Of a DNA stretch of 64,000 nucleotides, positions 41,904 through 50,908 are shown one piece after another. Every line of letters begins with the position of its first letter. The stretch's first letter is position 1. The stretch lies in assembly GCA_037138755.1 (NCBI GenBank), contig JBAXHT010000001.1, positions 591,805-655,804 of the forward strand, given 5' to 3'. The notes beneath the pieces were generated by a model. The model saw only the letters and a list, made by a program, of their open reading frames with translations. It ran no database searches and was not told the DNA's origin. This stretch comes from Armatimonadota bacterium (lineage in GTDB: Bacteria; Armatimonadota; Fimbriimonadia; Fimbriimonadales; Fimbriimonadaceae). The position numbers and the translations under genes were made by a program.

Positions 41904-44543
41904 CTACTTCTTCTTCAGTTCCGCTTCAAGCTCTTTCTTGAGCTCGATCAGCTCCGCTGGAGCCATGCGGGTCCAACAGTCTCGACCGTGCTTGTGATCG
42001 GATTCGAACTTGAAGGGCATTCCCATCAAAAGGTCCATTAACGAAGGAGCTGGAGCTGAGCCCGCACCTTTCGAGTACGTATCCGTGAGAATCTTCTTGA
42101 CATCGCTCAGGGTCTCGGTGAGGTGAGCTTTGGTCACTTTGTCCGAAGTTCGGCTCTGTGCCGAAACCAGGTCGTTGGCAACCCCTCGAAGGGCTTCCTT
42201 GAGCAGCGGGCGAAGATCGGTCCCGCTTGCCCCTGCGCCGTTGATGCGACCGTCAACCATCTTCAGGAAGCTTCGCTGAAGGTTTCGATCAAACGCGTTG
42301 GTCGAGACTTTCGCGGTCTTGAGTCCGCCGAAGATTCCACTGACAACATCATCAACCAAATTGGAAGGCGTGTACGCCTGGCCAGGCTTGGTCGCTTCGA
42401 AGTCAGCGAGCGAGGAGACTTTGGCGTCCGAAAGGAGGCTTCGCAGAACGGCCGAACTCATCGAGTTCATGGCGTTCACGTAACCGGTCATACGGGTCTT
42501 GGCAAAGATCTTCGGATCGAAGATGGCGGCAGACGGGCGCACCGCTCGGCTCATCAAAAGCTGAACTGCCTTCTTCTGCTGAGCAGCGGGAACCGGATTG
42601 AAGACATCGCCGCCACGACCGACGTGGTTGTCGAGCTCGACGACACCGCCGACGACACGGACAACGTGCATCACTTCGGTCATCCACTGACCAATCAGCT
42701 CGCCGTGCATTTCGGCGAGGTCCTCATACGACTCGCCAAACTTCGAGGTCGCCGGAACCAGAACGTTCTTCGCGATGTACTCGAGGTTGTTCATACCAAG
42801 TCGAGTCGCCTCGACAGGGTCGTTGGAGATGATCTCCGACTGCTTTCGTGGGTCGAGCGATGCGTTCTTGTAGTTTCCGAAGCGAAGCCACGAGTTCGCG
42901 ACTTGCTGACCGAGGTGAGAGTCAAGAGCAGCCTTTTCCTGCTCAGGGGTGACCGCGTTGAGAACCTTGTAACCGTACTGGATCGCGAAGCGATCGTAGT
43001 CGCCGATGATGCCGATGTTCGCTGTGACTCCATCTCCAGGTTGGGCAACGTAGTTGTAGCGCGAGTAGCTCATGATCGAAGACGCGACACCGTGGGAAGC
43101 TGTGAAGTTCTTGTCGCGCAGTTGAGCGATGGAGAACGCCGCCGAACCGTTGAAGTTGTGCTCAAGCCCGAGGGTGTGGCCGACTTCGTGGGAGACGACG
43201 TATTGGATCAGACGACCGATCGTCTCATCGCTCATTGGGAGCTTTTGCGCCGCTGGCGTTGTGGCTGCGGTTTGCGCGAAATACCAGTTCTGAACTAGCT
43301 TGACGATGTCGTTCCAGACGATGACGTGAGCCGAAATCGATTCGCCACTGCGAGGGTCCTGGATGGATGGACCCATCGCGTTCGCCGTGTCGCTCGGAGC
43401 CCATCGGATGACGCTGTAGCGTGCATCTTCCGGATCGAAATCAGGATCTTCCTCCTTGGTTGGCGCCATCTTTCCGATGATCGCGTTTTTGAATCCTGCA
43501 GTCTCAAAAGCGGGCTGCCAGTCGTTGATGCCCTGGATGATGTACTTGCGCCATCGCTCAGGAACTTCTTGAGTCACGTAGTATGTGATCGGCTTCTTCG
43601 GCTCGCTTACGTCGGCCTTCGGATCCTTCTTTTCGAGCCGGAATCGGTTGATGTATTGAACTTCTTTTGCCGCGTTGCCTTCGGCACCGAACACAGTGAA
43701 GCCAGTCGTGAAGTAACCGATTCGAGAATCCTTGAGGCGGCCCATCATAGGGACTTCAGGAAGCTCGGTCAAACTGTAGTGGACGACAGTTGCCGCCTTG
43801 CTGGCGTCGTAGCCGCCACCGCCTCCACCGAGCAGAGCCGCCAGCGGATTGCCTTGGCCCCGACCCATCATAAACGTCATGTAGGTTCGAGTCTCGATGT
43901 TCGTGGGGAACGCTTTGACTTTCTCGATCCAAGTCTTGCTCGAATCAACACCCATCGCACCAGGAATTGCGGCTCGAATGCTGAAGTCCTGGGGGTCGCT
44001 GATGAAGAGCTGGGTGACATCGATCAACGGGTTTTTCTCTGGTGATTCGCCAACAATGTCGAAAGTGAAGAGGATCGCTTCCGGTGAGTTCTGCTTGACG
44101 CCGAGTTCAACGCCTTTATCGTTACCCATCGCACGAGTGCTGACATCAACGTTTTTGAGCTGAATCTTTTTGTCCCGTCGAGCAAATCGAATTGTTCGCG
44201 GTCGCTCCATTGGCGCGGTTCCGGGGTAGGTCAGGGCACGAGGGGCTTCTGAAACTTCGGCGTTGAAGAGGAACATGCGTCCGAGCTTTGCTTCTGGGAT
44301 TTCCCAGTAGACCTTGTCGTCAATCTTGTGAACCTTGAAAACGCCGTTCTGCGACTTGGCGGTCTTCATCAGCTCGTCGTACTTCTTCTGCTCCGGAGTT
44401 CGCTTGTCCTCAACTTTGGGAGGATCAGCCTTCTTTTCGTCCTGAGTGGCAGGTGGAGTTGTAGCTGGAGGAGCGGTTTGAGCGAGAGTGGTTCCCGCAA
44501 CCATGGTTAGCCCGAGGGCGATGAGGAATGCGCGCTTCATCAT
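41904..44543 (-). CDS. Secreted zinc-dependent metalloprotease (DUF5117/DUF4953 type)
   Basis: 879 residues. A signal peptide (FLIALGLTMVAGTTLAQ) and a Pro/Lys-rich linker precede a DUF5117-like beta domain. The catalytic motif HEVGHTLGLEHN, an extended HExxHxxxxxH zinc site of the metzincin kind, follows near residue 450, and MSYSRYN downstream fits a Met-turn. The C-terminal 350 residues are helical. It probably degrades protein outside the cytoplasm. Monocistronic, diverging from hom. Confidence 0.9.
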   Translation of the reverse strand: MMKRAFLIALGLTMVAGTTLAQTAPPATTPPATQDEKKADPPKVEDKRTPEQKKYDELMKTAKSQNGVFKVHKIDDKVYWEIPEAKLGRMFLFNAEVSEAPRALTYPGTAPMERPRTIRFARRDKKIQLKNVDVSTRAMGNDKGVELGVKQNSPEAILFTFDIVGESPEKNPLIDVTQLFISDPQDFSIRAAIPGAMGVDSSKTWIEKVKAFPTNIETRTYMTFMMGRGQGNPLAALLGGGGGGYDASKAATVVHYSLTELPEVPMMGRLKDSRIGYFTTGFTVFGAEGNAAKEVQYINRFRLEKKDPKADVSEPKKPITYYVTQEVPERWRKYIIQGINDWQPAFETAGFKNAIIGKMAPTKEEDPDFDPEDARYSVIRWAPSDTANAMGPSIQDPRSGESISAHVIVWNDIVKLVQNWYFAQTAATTPAAQKLPMSDETIGRLIQYVVSHEVGHTLGLEHNFNGSAAFSIAQLRDKNFTASHGVASSIMSYSRYNYVAQPGDGVTANIGIIGDYDRFAIQYGYKVLNAVTPEQEKAALDSHLGQQVANSWLRFGNYKNASLDPRKQSEIISNDPVEATRLGMNNLEYIAKNVLVPATSKFGESYEDLAEMHGELIGQWMTEVMHVVRVVGGVVELDNHVGRGGDVFNPVPAAQQKKAVQLLMSRAVRPSAAIFDPKIFAKTRMTGYVNAMNSMSSAVLRSLLSDAKVSSLADFEATKPGQAYTPSNLVDDVVSGIFGGLKTAKVSTNAFDRNLQRSFLKMVDGRINGAGASGTDLRPLLKEALRGVANDLVSAQSRTSDKVTKAHLTETLSDVKKILTDTYSKGAGSAPAPSLMDLLMGMPFKFESDHKHGRDCWTRMAPAELIELKKELEAELKKK

Positions 44544-44647
44544 GATGTCAACTGAACATTAACGCATTACAAAGTGTAAATGGTTGCATCCAGCCAAAAT
44601 TCTCTCAAAACTCGCATTCAAAAGGGCTTCATAATGATGACGGTTAA

Positions 44648-45928
44648 ATGGCAAAAACGATACGTATCGGGTTTCTTGGGTTCGGCACCGTAGGCACCGG
44701 AGCGTTTCGAATGCTTCAGGATAATCGCGACGCGATCATCAAAAAGATCGGCTTGCCGTTCGAGGTCGCCAAGATCGGAATCCGCGACACGGCGAAGGAG
44801 CGAGGCGTCGATTCGGCCCTGTTCACGACGGATTTGGAGTCCATTGTCACTGATCCATCCATTGATGTTGTTATCGAGGTAATCGGCGGAGTCGACCCTG
44901 CGGCGACACTCGTCGAGACAGCGCTGAAAAACGGCAAGCATGTGGTGACTGCGAACAAGGAGCTGATTGCGAAGCACGGCTCGCGGTTGGTGCATTTGGC
45001 TAAATCAAAGGGGCTGGACCTCCATTACGAAGCGGCAGTTGGAGGCGGGATTCCGTTAATCCAGCCCTTGAAGCACCAGCTCGCTGGCAATGACTTGGTC
45101 CGGATGATGGGCATCCTCAATGGCACCACCAACTACATTCTGACGATGATGGAGCAGGAGGAGGCCGACTACGGCGATGCTCTAGCCGAAGCTCAGGCCA
45201 AAGGATACGCAGAGGCTGATCCGACGAACGATGTCGAGGGCATCGATACGGGCTATAAGATTTCAATTCTGGCCTCAATCGCAGGCGGTCGCCAGGTTGC
45301 CGTCGACGAGATTTATAAAGAGGGAATTTCCAAGGTATCGGCCACGGACATCGCCTACGCAGCTTCTTGGGGCTACCGAATCAAACTGCTCGGGATCGCC
45401 GAGATGGTCGGCGAGGCGGTTAGGGTTCGCGTTCACCCGACGATGATCCCGCTGACTCATCCGTTGGCTTCGGTGAACGGGGTTTACAATGCGCTATGGA
45501 TTCATGGGGACTTCGTCGGCGATGTGATGTTCTCGGGTCGCGGAGCTGGCTCTGATCCAACGGGGTCAGCAGTAATTGGGGACTTGCTCGACGTCGGACG
45601 AAACATCTTTGCCGGTGGTTCAGGAAGCGCGATTCCCTATGACGAGGGTATGACGACTGCTTCGATGGACGATCTCGAAACCACCTACTACCTACGTATC
45701 CAAGTCGAGGACAAACCCCGTACCCTCGGCGAGATCTCTATGGTCTTCGGTCGTCACGAAATCAGCATCGCCGAAATGCAGATGCGAACTCTCCCTTCTG
45801 AGAAAGGCGAGATTGTCTTCCTAACTCACAAGGCGAAGGAATCAGCATTCCAAGCGACGCTCAGCGAAGTCCAATGGCTCCCCTGCGTCAGCAAAATTGC
45901 CACTGCTATCAGGGTCGAAACCGCATGA
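44648..45928 (+). CDS. hom: Homoserine dehydrogenase
   Basis: 426 residues. The N-terminal NAD(P) site GFLGFGTVGTG, NGTTNYILT and the catalytic region EADPTNDVEGIDTGYK precede a C-terminal ACT domain (YYLRIQVEDKPRTLGEISMVF) that normally senses threonine. It reduces aspartate semialdehyde to homoserine for Met/Thr synthesis. No thrB or thrC is adjacent. A CATAAT lies 12 nt before the ATG, a shorter leader than usual but not leaderless. It overlaps surE by ATGA. Confidence 0.96.
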   Translation: MAKTIRIGFLGFGTVGTGAFRMLQDNRDAIIKKIGLPFEVAKIGIRDTAKERGVDSALFTTDLESIVTDPSIDVVIEVIGGVDPAATLVETALKNGKHVVTANKELIAKHGSRLVHLAKSKGLDLHYEAAVGGGIPLIQPLKHQLAGNDLVRMMGILNGTTNYILTMMEQEEADYGDALAEAQAKGYAEADPTNDVEGIDTGYKISILASIAGGRQVAVDEIYKEGISKVSATDIAYAASWGYRIKLLGIAEMVGEAVRVRVHPTMIPLTHPLASVNGVYNALWIHGDFVGDVMFSGRGAGSDPTGSAVIGDLLDVGRNIFAGGSGSAIPYDEGMTTASMDDLETTYYLRIQVEDKPRTLGEISMVFGRHEISIAEMQMRTLPSEKGEIVFLTHKAKESAFQATLSEVQWLPCVSKIATAIRVETA

Positions 45929-46698
45929 GAATCCTGATCACCAACGACGACGGGATCCACGGGCACGGCCTCAAAGTCCTTGCTGACGCCGCACGACAAA
46001 TTGGTGAAGTCAAGATTGTTGCTCCCGACCGCGAGCGATCCGCCTGCGGACACGCGATGACGCTCCGAGACCCGCTCCGCGTCAATTCGGTGGAATACGG
46101 TGGTCTTGAGGCGTATACGGTCAACGGCGTACCTGTTGATTGCGTCAATGTTGGCCTTACTGTCGCTTGGCCCGATGGCTGCGATCTTGTCTTCAGCGGT
46201 GTCAACCACGGACCGAATCTCGGCTTCGACATTACCTACTCCGGCACCGTCGCAGGAGCAATGGAAGGCGCCATCAACGGCATTCGTTCAATCTCCTTCT
46301 CCCTTGCAACCTTCGTTCTCGAAGCTCCACCCCACTGGGAAACTGCGACTCAATGGCTCAATGAGAACCTCCTCAAACTCACCCAACTCCCCGACGAGGA
46401 ACTGTCGTTCCTGAACGTCAACATTCCTTCCATCGCTTACGAAGAGCTGCGAGGAACCAAGTTCGCCGAGATGGGTCAGAGAGTCTACAAAGACCGCGTC
46501 GAGCGCCGTGACGACCCCTGGGGTCGACCCTACTACTGGCAAGGCGGAGCCGTGGTGATGAAAGCCAACCAACCCGGAACCGACGTGATGGCGGTCAGCG
46601 AGGGGTTTGCGTCACTGACCCCTTTGAGCCTTAACTGGACAAATCGTTCCCTCGTCGCTGCTCAGCGAGATGCCAGCGGATGGCCGAGCGATCTATAG
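45925..46698 (+). CDS. surE: 5'/3'-nucleotidase SurE
   Basis: 257 residues from ATG 45925 (ATGA overlap with hom). The metal-binding ILITNDDGI is at residues 3-11, followed by APDRERSACGHA and SGVNHGPNLGFDITYSGTVAGA, all SurE hallmarks. It dephosphorylates nucleoside monophosphates and is linked to stationary-phase survival. The stop overlaps that of the convergent membrane protein gene by 6 bases. Confidence 0.95.
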   Translation: MRILITNDDGIHGHGLKVLADAARQIGEVKIVAPDRERSACGHAMTLRDPLRVNSVEYGGLEAYTVNGVPVDCVNVGLTVAWPDGCDLVFSGVNHGPNLGFDITYSGTVAGAMEGAINGIRSISFSLATFVLEAPPHWETATQWLNENLLKLTQLPDEELSFLNVNIPSIAYEELRGTKFAEMGQRVYKDRVERRDDPWGRPYYWQGGAVVMKANQPGTDVMAVSEGFASLTPLSLNWTNRSLVAAQRDASGWPSDL

Positions 46699-47559
46699 GC
46701 CTAGCCGTAGCTCTTCTTCTGCCGCCCTGATTGTCCTAATCTCCATGAGTGCATCGTCTATCAGGGCGCCGGGCACCTGCTGAACTTCGCCAGCCACTCC
46801 AGAAGGGGCGGTGTTCGTCAGTTGCTCTATTTCAGATTTGAGCGTCTGCATCTTTTGGGCAACCCGAAACGCTCCATCGAAACCGTGTTCCGTGAATGGA
46901 GTCGAGCGATTGGCGCGACCCGAAACGGTTTCGACCGCCTCGTCGATGTAACTCCAAACCGGCCTCGCTTGCACTTGCATGGGTAGGCTGTTTCGGAATT
47001 GCAGGACTGCGTCAATCGTGGACTGATCTGCAGCAACAAGTGCCTGCCGTTTGAGCTCGATCAACGTGGACGACAAGTGGCTCTGTTGCCAGAACGGCAT
47101 GTTCAAGATATCGTGAATCTGCCCTCTTAGTCGTGCAATCTCGTCGAGCAGAGTTAGGGTGGAGTCACTTAGATCGCGATGAAGCCGGTTCAATTGCAAC
47201 ATTCTTCGCATGACCGCGAGGAGTTGGTAAGCCTCAACTTTCGATTCAAACTCCGGGGTGCGAAGAGCGGCGCGGCGTTTGAGATTGATGATCCCGCAAG
47301 TTACCAAAGCCATGATCAGCAGGGGACCGAGCACCATGAGAGCAATCATCGGCTGAAACAGAAGGATCACGCCGAATACACCTAAAGCAGCAAAAATCCC
47401 CGTCCCGGTCGTCAGAGTTTCCTGACCCCGAAACTCGCGGAACAGGTCGATCCTCTCCGTCTCGTGCAGGTACGAGACAAAGTAGAGGTAACGGTCGGCG
47501 CGATTTCCGAACAGCATATTCAGAAGGTTACGGCGTAGAAGCGAAAGAGGTTTACTCAA
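46693..47559 (-). CDS. Hypothetical two-helix membrane protein with coiled coil
   Basis: 288 residues, no family recognised. A basic N-terminus with HETERIDLFREFRGQE is followed by two adjacent membrane helices (IFAALGVFGVILLF, IALMVLGPLLIMALVTCGII). A ~200-residue mostly helical cytoplasmic region comes next. The start is a TTG; CATTTT lies exactly 6 nt upstream, which supports it weakly, and ATG 47517 is the alternative. It diverges from ribE by 9 bases. Confidence 0.6.
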   Translation of the reverse strand: MSKPLSLLRRNLLNMLFGNRADRYLYFVSYLHETERIDLFREFRGQETLTTGTGIFAALGVFGVILLFQPMIALMVLGPLLIMALVTCGIINLKRRAALRTPEFESKVEAYQLLAVMRRMLQLNRLHRDLSDSTLTLLDEIARLRGQIHDILNMPFWQQSHLSSTLIELKRQALVAADQSTIDAVLQFRNSLPMQVQARPVWSYIDEAVETVSGRANRSTPFTEHGFDGAFRVAQKMQTLKSEIEQLTNTAPSGVAGEVQQVPGALIDDALMEIRTIRAAEEELRLGL

Positions 47560-47568
47560 TTAGCGAAA

Positions 47569-48147
47569 ATGTTTACTGGGATTGTTCAGGCGGTAGGAAG
47601 CGTTCACTCTTGGGACGGCCAAAAACTGGTCGTTCATCCCGGATCGTTGGATCTAATTGATCTAACGCTCGGCGAGTCGATCGCGGTGAATGGGTGCTGT
47701 CTAACCGTCGTCCCTGGCTCAGATGCCTATCTCACGTTTGATCTCTCACCAGAGACCGTCCAGAAGACCACCTTTTCTGGCCTCGAAGTGGGTCAGCAAT
47801 TGAATCTTGAACGGGCGATGCGCCCAACTGACCGGTTCGGCGGGCATATCGTCCAGGGCCATGTTGACGGCACCGGCCAGTTCATCGGAAAGAGAACTGA
47901 AGGAAATGCGGTCATGTACCAGTTTTCTGTCGCAACTGGGACATACCTGATCGATAAAGGCTCTGTCACCATTGACGGCATCTCTCTCACCGTGGTCTCA
48001 CCGAATGGCAGAACTTTTGAAGTCTGGGTGATTCCTCACACTCTCGAGAATACAAACTTGAGGACATTACGGGTAAATCAATACGTGAACGTCGAGTTTG
48101 ACGTTATCGCAAAATACGTCGAAAAACTCCGATCTTCTTACCAATAA
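47569..48147 (+). CDS. ribE: Riboflavin synthase alpha chain
   Basis: 192 residues with the two lumazine-binding repeats: MFTGIVQAVGSV...ESIAVNGCCLTV, then GGHIVQGHVDGTG...VTIDGISLTVVS. The N-terminal MFTGIV is invariant in the family. It dismutates two 6,7-dimethyl-8-ribityllumazine molecules to riboflavin. It stands alone; ribBA and ribH are not in the window, and the 9-base upstream gap leaves no room for an FMN riboswitch. Confidence 0.96.
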   Translation: MFTGIVQAVGSVHSWDGQKLVVHPGSLDLIDLTLGESIAVNGCCLTVVPGSDAYLTFDLSPETVQKTTFSGLEVGQQLNLERAMRPTDRFGGHIVQGHVDGTGQFIGKRTEGNAVMYQFSVATGTYLIDKGSVTIDGISLTVVSPNGRTFEVWVIPHTLENTNLRTLRVNQYVNVEFDVIAKYVEKLRSSYQ

Positions 48148-48213
48148 GTATATATTTGAAGAATTGATCGACCATAATTGGGACAAGGCAAAGTTGTTAA
48201 GCCTGTACCGCTA

Positions 48214-48690
48214 ATGGAACTAAACGAACTGAGCCTCCCAGAGCAAAGGCTGCTTTTGGAACTGTATTGCCACGAGATGGACTCGGCCGGGCAAGAGATC
48301 TTGAGCGAAGATCTTGCTTCGCTTCTTAAGGCGAGCCCCGTGGATCTCAAATTTTCGTTCCGAAAGTTGGCGCTAAAGGGATTAATTCTTGGGCAGTCGC
48401 TGACGGTCCGTGGCAAACTCTTTGTGGAGGAGTCTGGTCTCCTGCCCGCTTCTCGTTGGGTCGAGGTGCAAGCGATTCGAGAAGCGATTTCCGTTTGCAT
48501 TGTCGAGACAATGGTCGCCGAGGGTGTGACCGAGGCCGTCAACCTCGACGACTTGTGCGGTCGCATCCCCCTCAAGCCAGGGAGCCTCGAATTCAACATC
48601 GACGTGATGGTGGAGCGTGGCTTCCTCACGCTACTTCGAGGCAACCGAGTCGCCCTGGGCCCAAGGCTCAGGGCGTTAGTAGGCAAGTAG
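48214..48690 (+). CDS. Hypothetical protein with winged-helix-like segments
   Basis: 158 residues from ATG 48214 (a TTG at 48178 is in frame). It is all-helical with short strands, and patterns such as SEDLASLLKASPVDLKFSFR and NLDDLCGRIPLK suggest two helix-turn-helix or winged-helix folds. No family recognised. CATAAT at 48173-48178 could be its -10 box, giving a ~30-nt leader. It converges on gyrB with 2 bases between the stops. Confidence 0.55.
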   Translation: MELNELSLPEQRLLLELYCHEMDSAGQEILSEDLASLLKASPVDLKFSFRKLALKGLILGQSLTVRGKLFVEESGLLPASRWVEVQAIREAISVCIVETMVAEGVTEAVNLDDLCGRIPLKPGSLEFNIDVMVERGFLTLLRGNRVALGPRLRALVGK

Positions 48691-48692
48691 CC

Positions 48693-50804
48693 TTAGTAAT
48701 GCCAGTCAACGTTCAAGGCTTCCTTCGCGTGACGCTCAATAAACTCTCTTCGAGGCTCGACTTTCTCGCCCATGAGCTTCGAGAACATTTCCTCGATTTC
48801 CATCTCAAATGTCTTGTCGCAGATGACCTGCACCATGCGCCGTTTGTCGACGGCCATCGTGGTGTCCTCAAGGTCGTCGGCGTTCATTTCGCCTAGTCCC
48901 TTAAAGCGAGTGACATCGTACTTGCGGCCCTTCTTGATTCCCGCGATGATCGTATCGCGCTCTTCTTCGGTCATCGCATAGTACCGCTCATTTGCACCGA
49001 CTTTGACAACGAACAGGGGCGGCTGGGCGAGCCAGATGTGGCCGGCTTGCATCAGCGGCTTCATGTAGCGGTAGAAGAACGTCAGCAGAAGTGTGCGGAT
49101 GTGCTCGCCGTCCACGTCGGCGTCGGTCATGATGACGACCTTGTGGTAGCGAAGCTTGGAGAGATCGAACTGAACCTCTTTCTCCTTCGGATCCTTTTCG
49201 CGCTTTTTCGGCCCATTGAGTTCAAGATCGGGCTGATCTTCTTCGATCGAAAGGTCAGCTTTACCAAGCGAAAGGTCGATCCCGACTCCCAGTGCCGCAA
49301 TCAGAGCCTTTATTTCCTCGTTGTCCAGAGCCTTGTCGATTCGAGCGCGCTCAACGTTCAAGATCTTTCCGCGAAGCGGAAGAATAGCTTGGGTCTCGCG
49401 GTCTCTTGCACTCTTAGCTGACCCACCTGCTGAGTCACCTTCAACGAGGAAGATCTCGCACTTGGTTGCGTCCTTGCTTCGGCAGTCCGCCAGCTTTCCG
49501 GGGAGACCGAAGGAGTCCATGGTCGACGACCGGCGAACGCTTTCCATCGCCTTTCGAGCCGCTTCCCGAGCGCGCTGGGCGATGACGCCCTTCTCGACGA
49601 TCTTTCGAGCAATATTCGGGTTCTCTTCGAAGAAGGTCATCAGCCCTTCGCCAACGAGCGAGTTCGTGAGGCCTTGAACCTCTGGGGTCACCAGCTTGAC
49701 CTTATCCTGCGAGTTGTAGGAAGGGTCACCAATTCGAAGTGAGATAACGGCAGTGAGACCGTCGGTCACGTCGTCGCCAACCAGGTTGTTATCCTTCTCT
49801 TTCAGAAGGCCCATCTTTCGGGCGTAGTTGTTAATCGTTCGGGTCAGAGCGGTGCTGAATCCAGAAACGTGGGTTCCACCATCCGGATTGTGGATGTTGT
49901 TGGTAAACGCTAACATCGTCAGCGAGTAGCCATCGTGATACTGCAGTGCAACCTCGATTTCGCTGGTTTCGCGGAGTCGCTTGAAGTGGATAACGTTGTG
50001 AAGTGTGTCCTTGCCGTCGTTGATGTCTTCGACAAGCTGCGGAATACCCCGCTGGTAGTAGTAAGTCTCGCTGTTTGTTGGGTCCTTCTCGTTGATGAAC
50101 TCGAAGGTGACTTTTGGGTTCAGATAGGCCAGCTCGCGCATTCGGCTCTTGACGATGTGCGGATCGTGCTCGACTTCGGTGAGAACGGTCGGGTCTGGCA
50201 TCCATCGCTGAGCAGTACCTGTCTGCCCGTCAGGAACGGTGCCGATCTCTTTGACTTCATAAACCGGAATACCCTTCTCGAATCGCTGTCGATAAAGCTT
50301 GCCGTTTCGCTTAACGGTTGATTCCATCCAGGTCGAAAGCGCGTTGGTACACGAAACGCCAACACCGTGCAGACCGCCCGAGGTCTTGTAGCCGCTTCCT
50401 TCGCCGCCGAACTTACCGCCTGCGTGAAGAACGGTCATAACGACCTGAAGTGCCGAAACACCCATCTTCTCGTGCTTATCAACCGGAATTCCGCGCCCGT
50501 TGTCCTCAACTCCAGCGGAGCCGTCTTCGAACAGGGTGACGGTGATGTGGTTACAGTGACCAGCAAGAGCTTCGTCAACGGAATTGTCGATAACCTCTCT
50601 GAAAAGCTGGTGAAGTCCGCGCTTCCCGTTGTCGCCGACGTACATTCCCGGTCGCTTCCGAACGGCCTCAAGCCCTTCCAAGACTTGAATCTGCGCCGCG
50701 TCGTAATCTCCATCAACTCGCCCCGCGAGTTCATTCACTACGGCGTCTTGATCTAGGCTGTTCGTAGATTCAAGATAGAGTTCGTCCTGTGGCTCGTTGC
50801 TCAT
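48693..50804 (-). CDS. gyrB: DNA gyrase subunit B
   Basis: 703 residues from ATG 50804, preceded by AGGA; the in-frame TTG at 50819 is not used. The GHKL ATPase has IDNSVDEALAGHC and GRGIPVDKH. The Toprim domain has EGDSAGGSAK and DADVDGEHIRTLLLTFF. The C-terminal RFKGLGEMNADDL is intact. It supplies ATP-driven negative supercoiling with GyrA. It is not next to dnaA/recF here, so the classical origin cluster is absent. A TACAAT about 60 bases upstream may be its -10 box. Confidence 0.98.
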   Translation of the reverse strand: MSNEPQDELYLESTNSLDQDAVVNELAGRVDGDYDAAQIQVLEGLEAVRKRPGMYVGDNGKRGLHQLFREVIDNSVDEALAGHCNHITVTLFEDGSAGVEDNGRGIPVDKHEKMGVSALQVVMTVLHAGGKFGGEGSGYKTSGGLHGVGVSCTNALSTWMESTVKRNGKLYRQRFEKGIPVYEVKEIGTVPDGQTGTAQRWMPDPTVLTEVEHDPHIVKSRMRELAYLNPKVTFEFINEKDPTNSETYYYQRGIPQLVEDINDGKDTLHNVIHFKRLRETSEIEVALQYHDGYSLTMLAFTNNIHNPDGGTHVSGFSTALTRTINNYARKMGLLKEKDNNLVGDDVTDGLTAVISLRIGDPSYNSQDKVKLVTPEVQGLTNSLVGEGLMTFFEENPNIARKIVEKGVIAQRAREAARKAMESVRRSSTMDSFGLPGKLADCRSKDATKCEIFLVEGDSAGGSAKSARDRETQAILPLRGKILNVERARIDKALDNEEIKALIAALGVGIDLSLGKADLSIEEDQPDLELNGPKKREKDPKEKEVQFDLSKLRYHKVVIMTDADVDGEHIRTLLLTFFYRYMKPLMQAGHIWLAQPPLFVVKVGANERYYAMTEEERDTIIAGIKKGRKYDVTRFKGLGEMNADDLEDTTMAVDKRRMVQVICDKTFEMEIEEMFSKLMGEKVEPRREFIERHAKEALNVDWHY

Positions 50805-50908
50805 GCTTCCTAGGTTCAAATTCGACAGAAATTGAACTCGAATTGTACCTGATTTCGCCCTGCACTTTTCCCTGTAACGATGCGCGAGGACGGTGCGTCA
50901 GACCAAGC

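Noticed and set aside
42123-43298. A 391-codon plus-strand frame inside the metalloprotease gene
   Set aside because: The composition is rich in Arg, Val and Asp as expected for an antisense shadow, and no motif is present; the minus strand carries the HEVGHTLGLEH site.
47560-47568. A possible FMN riboswitch for ribE
   Set aside because: Only 9 bases separate ribE from the divergent gene and no RFN-element sequence is present.
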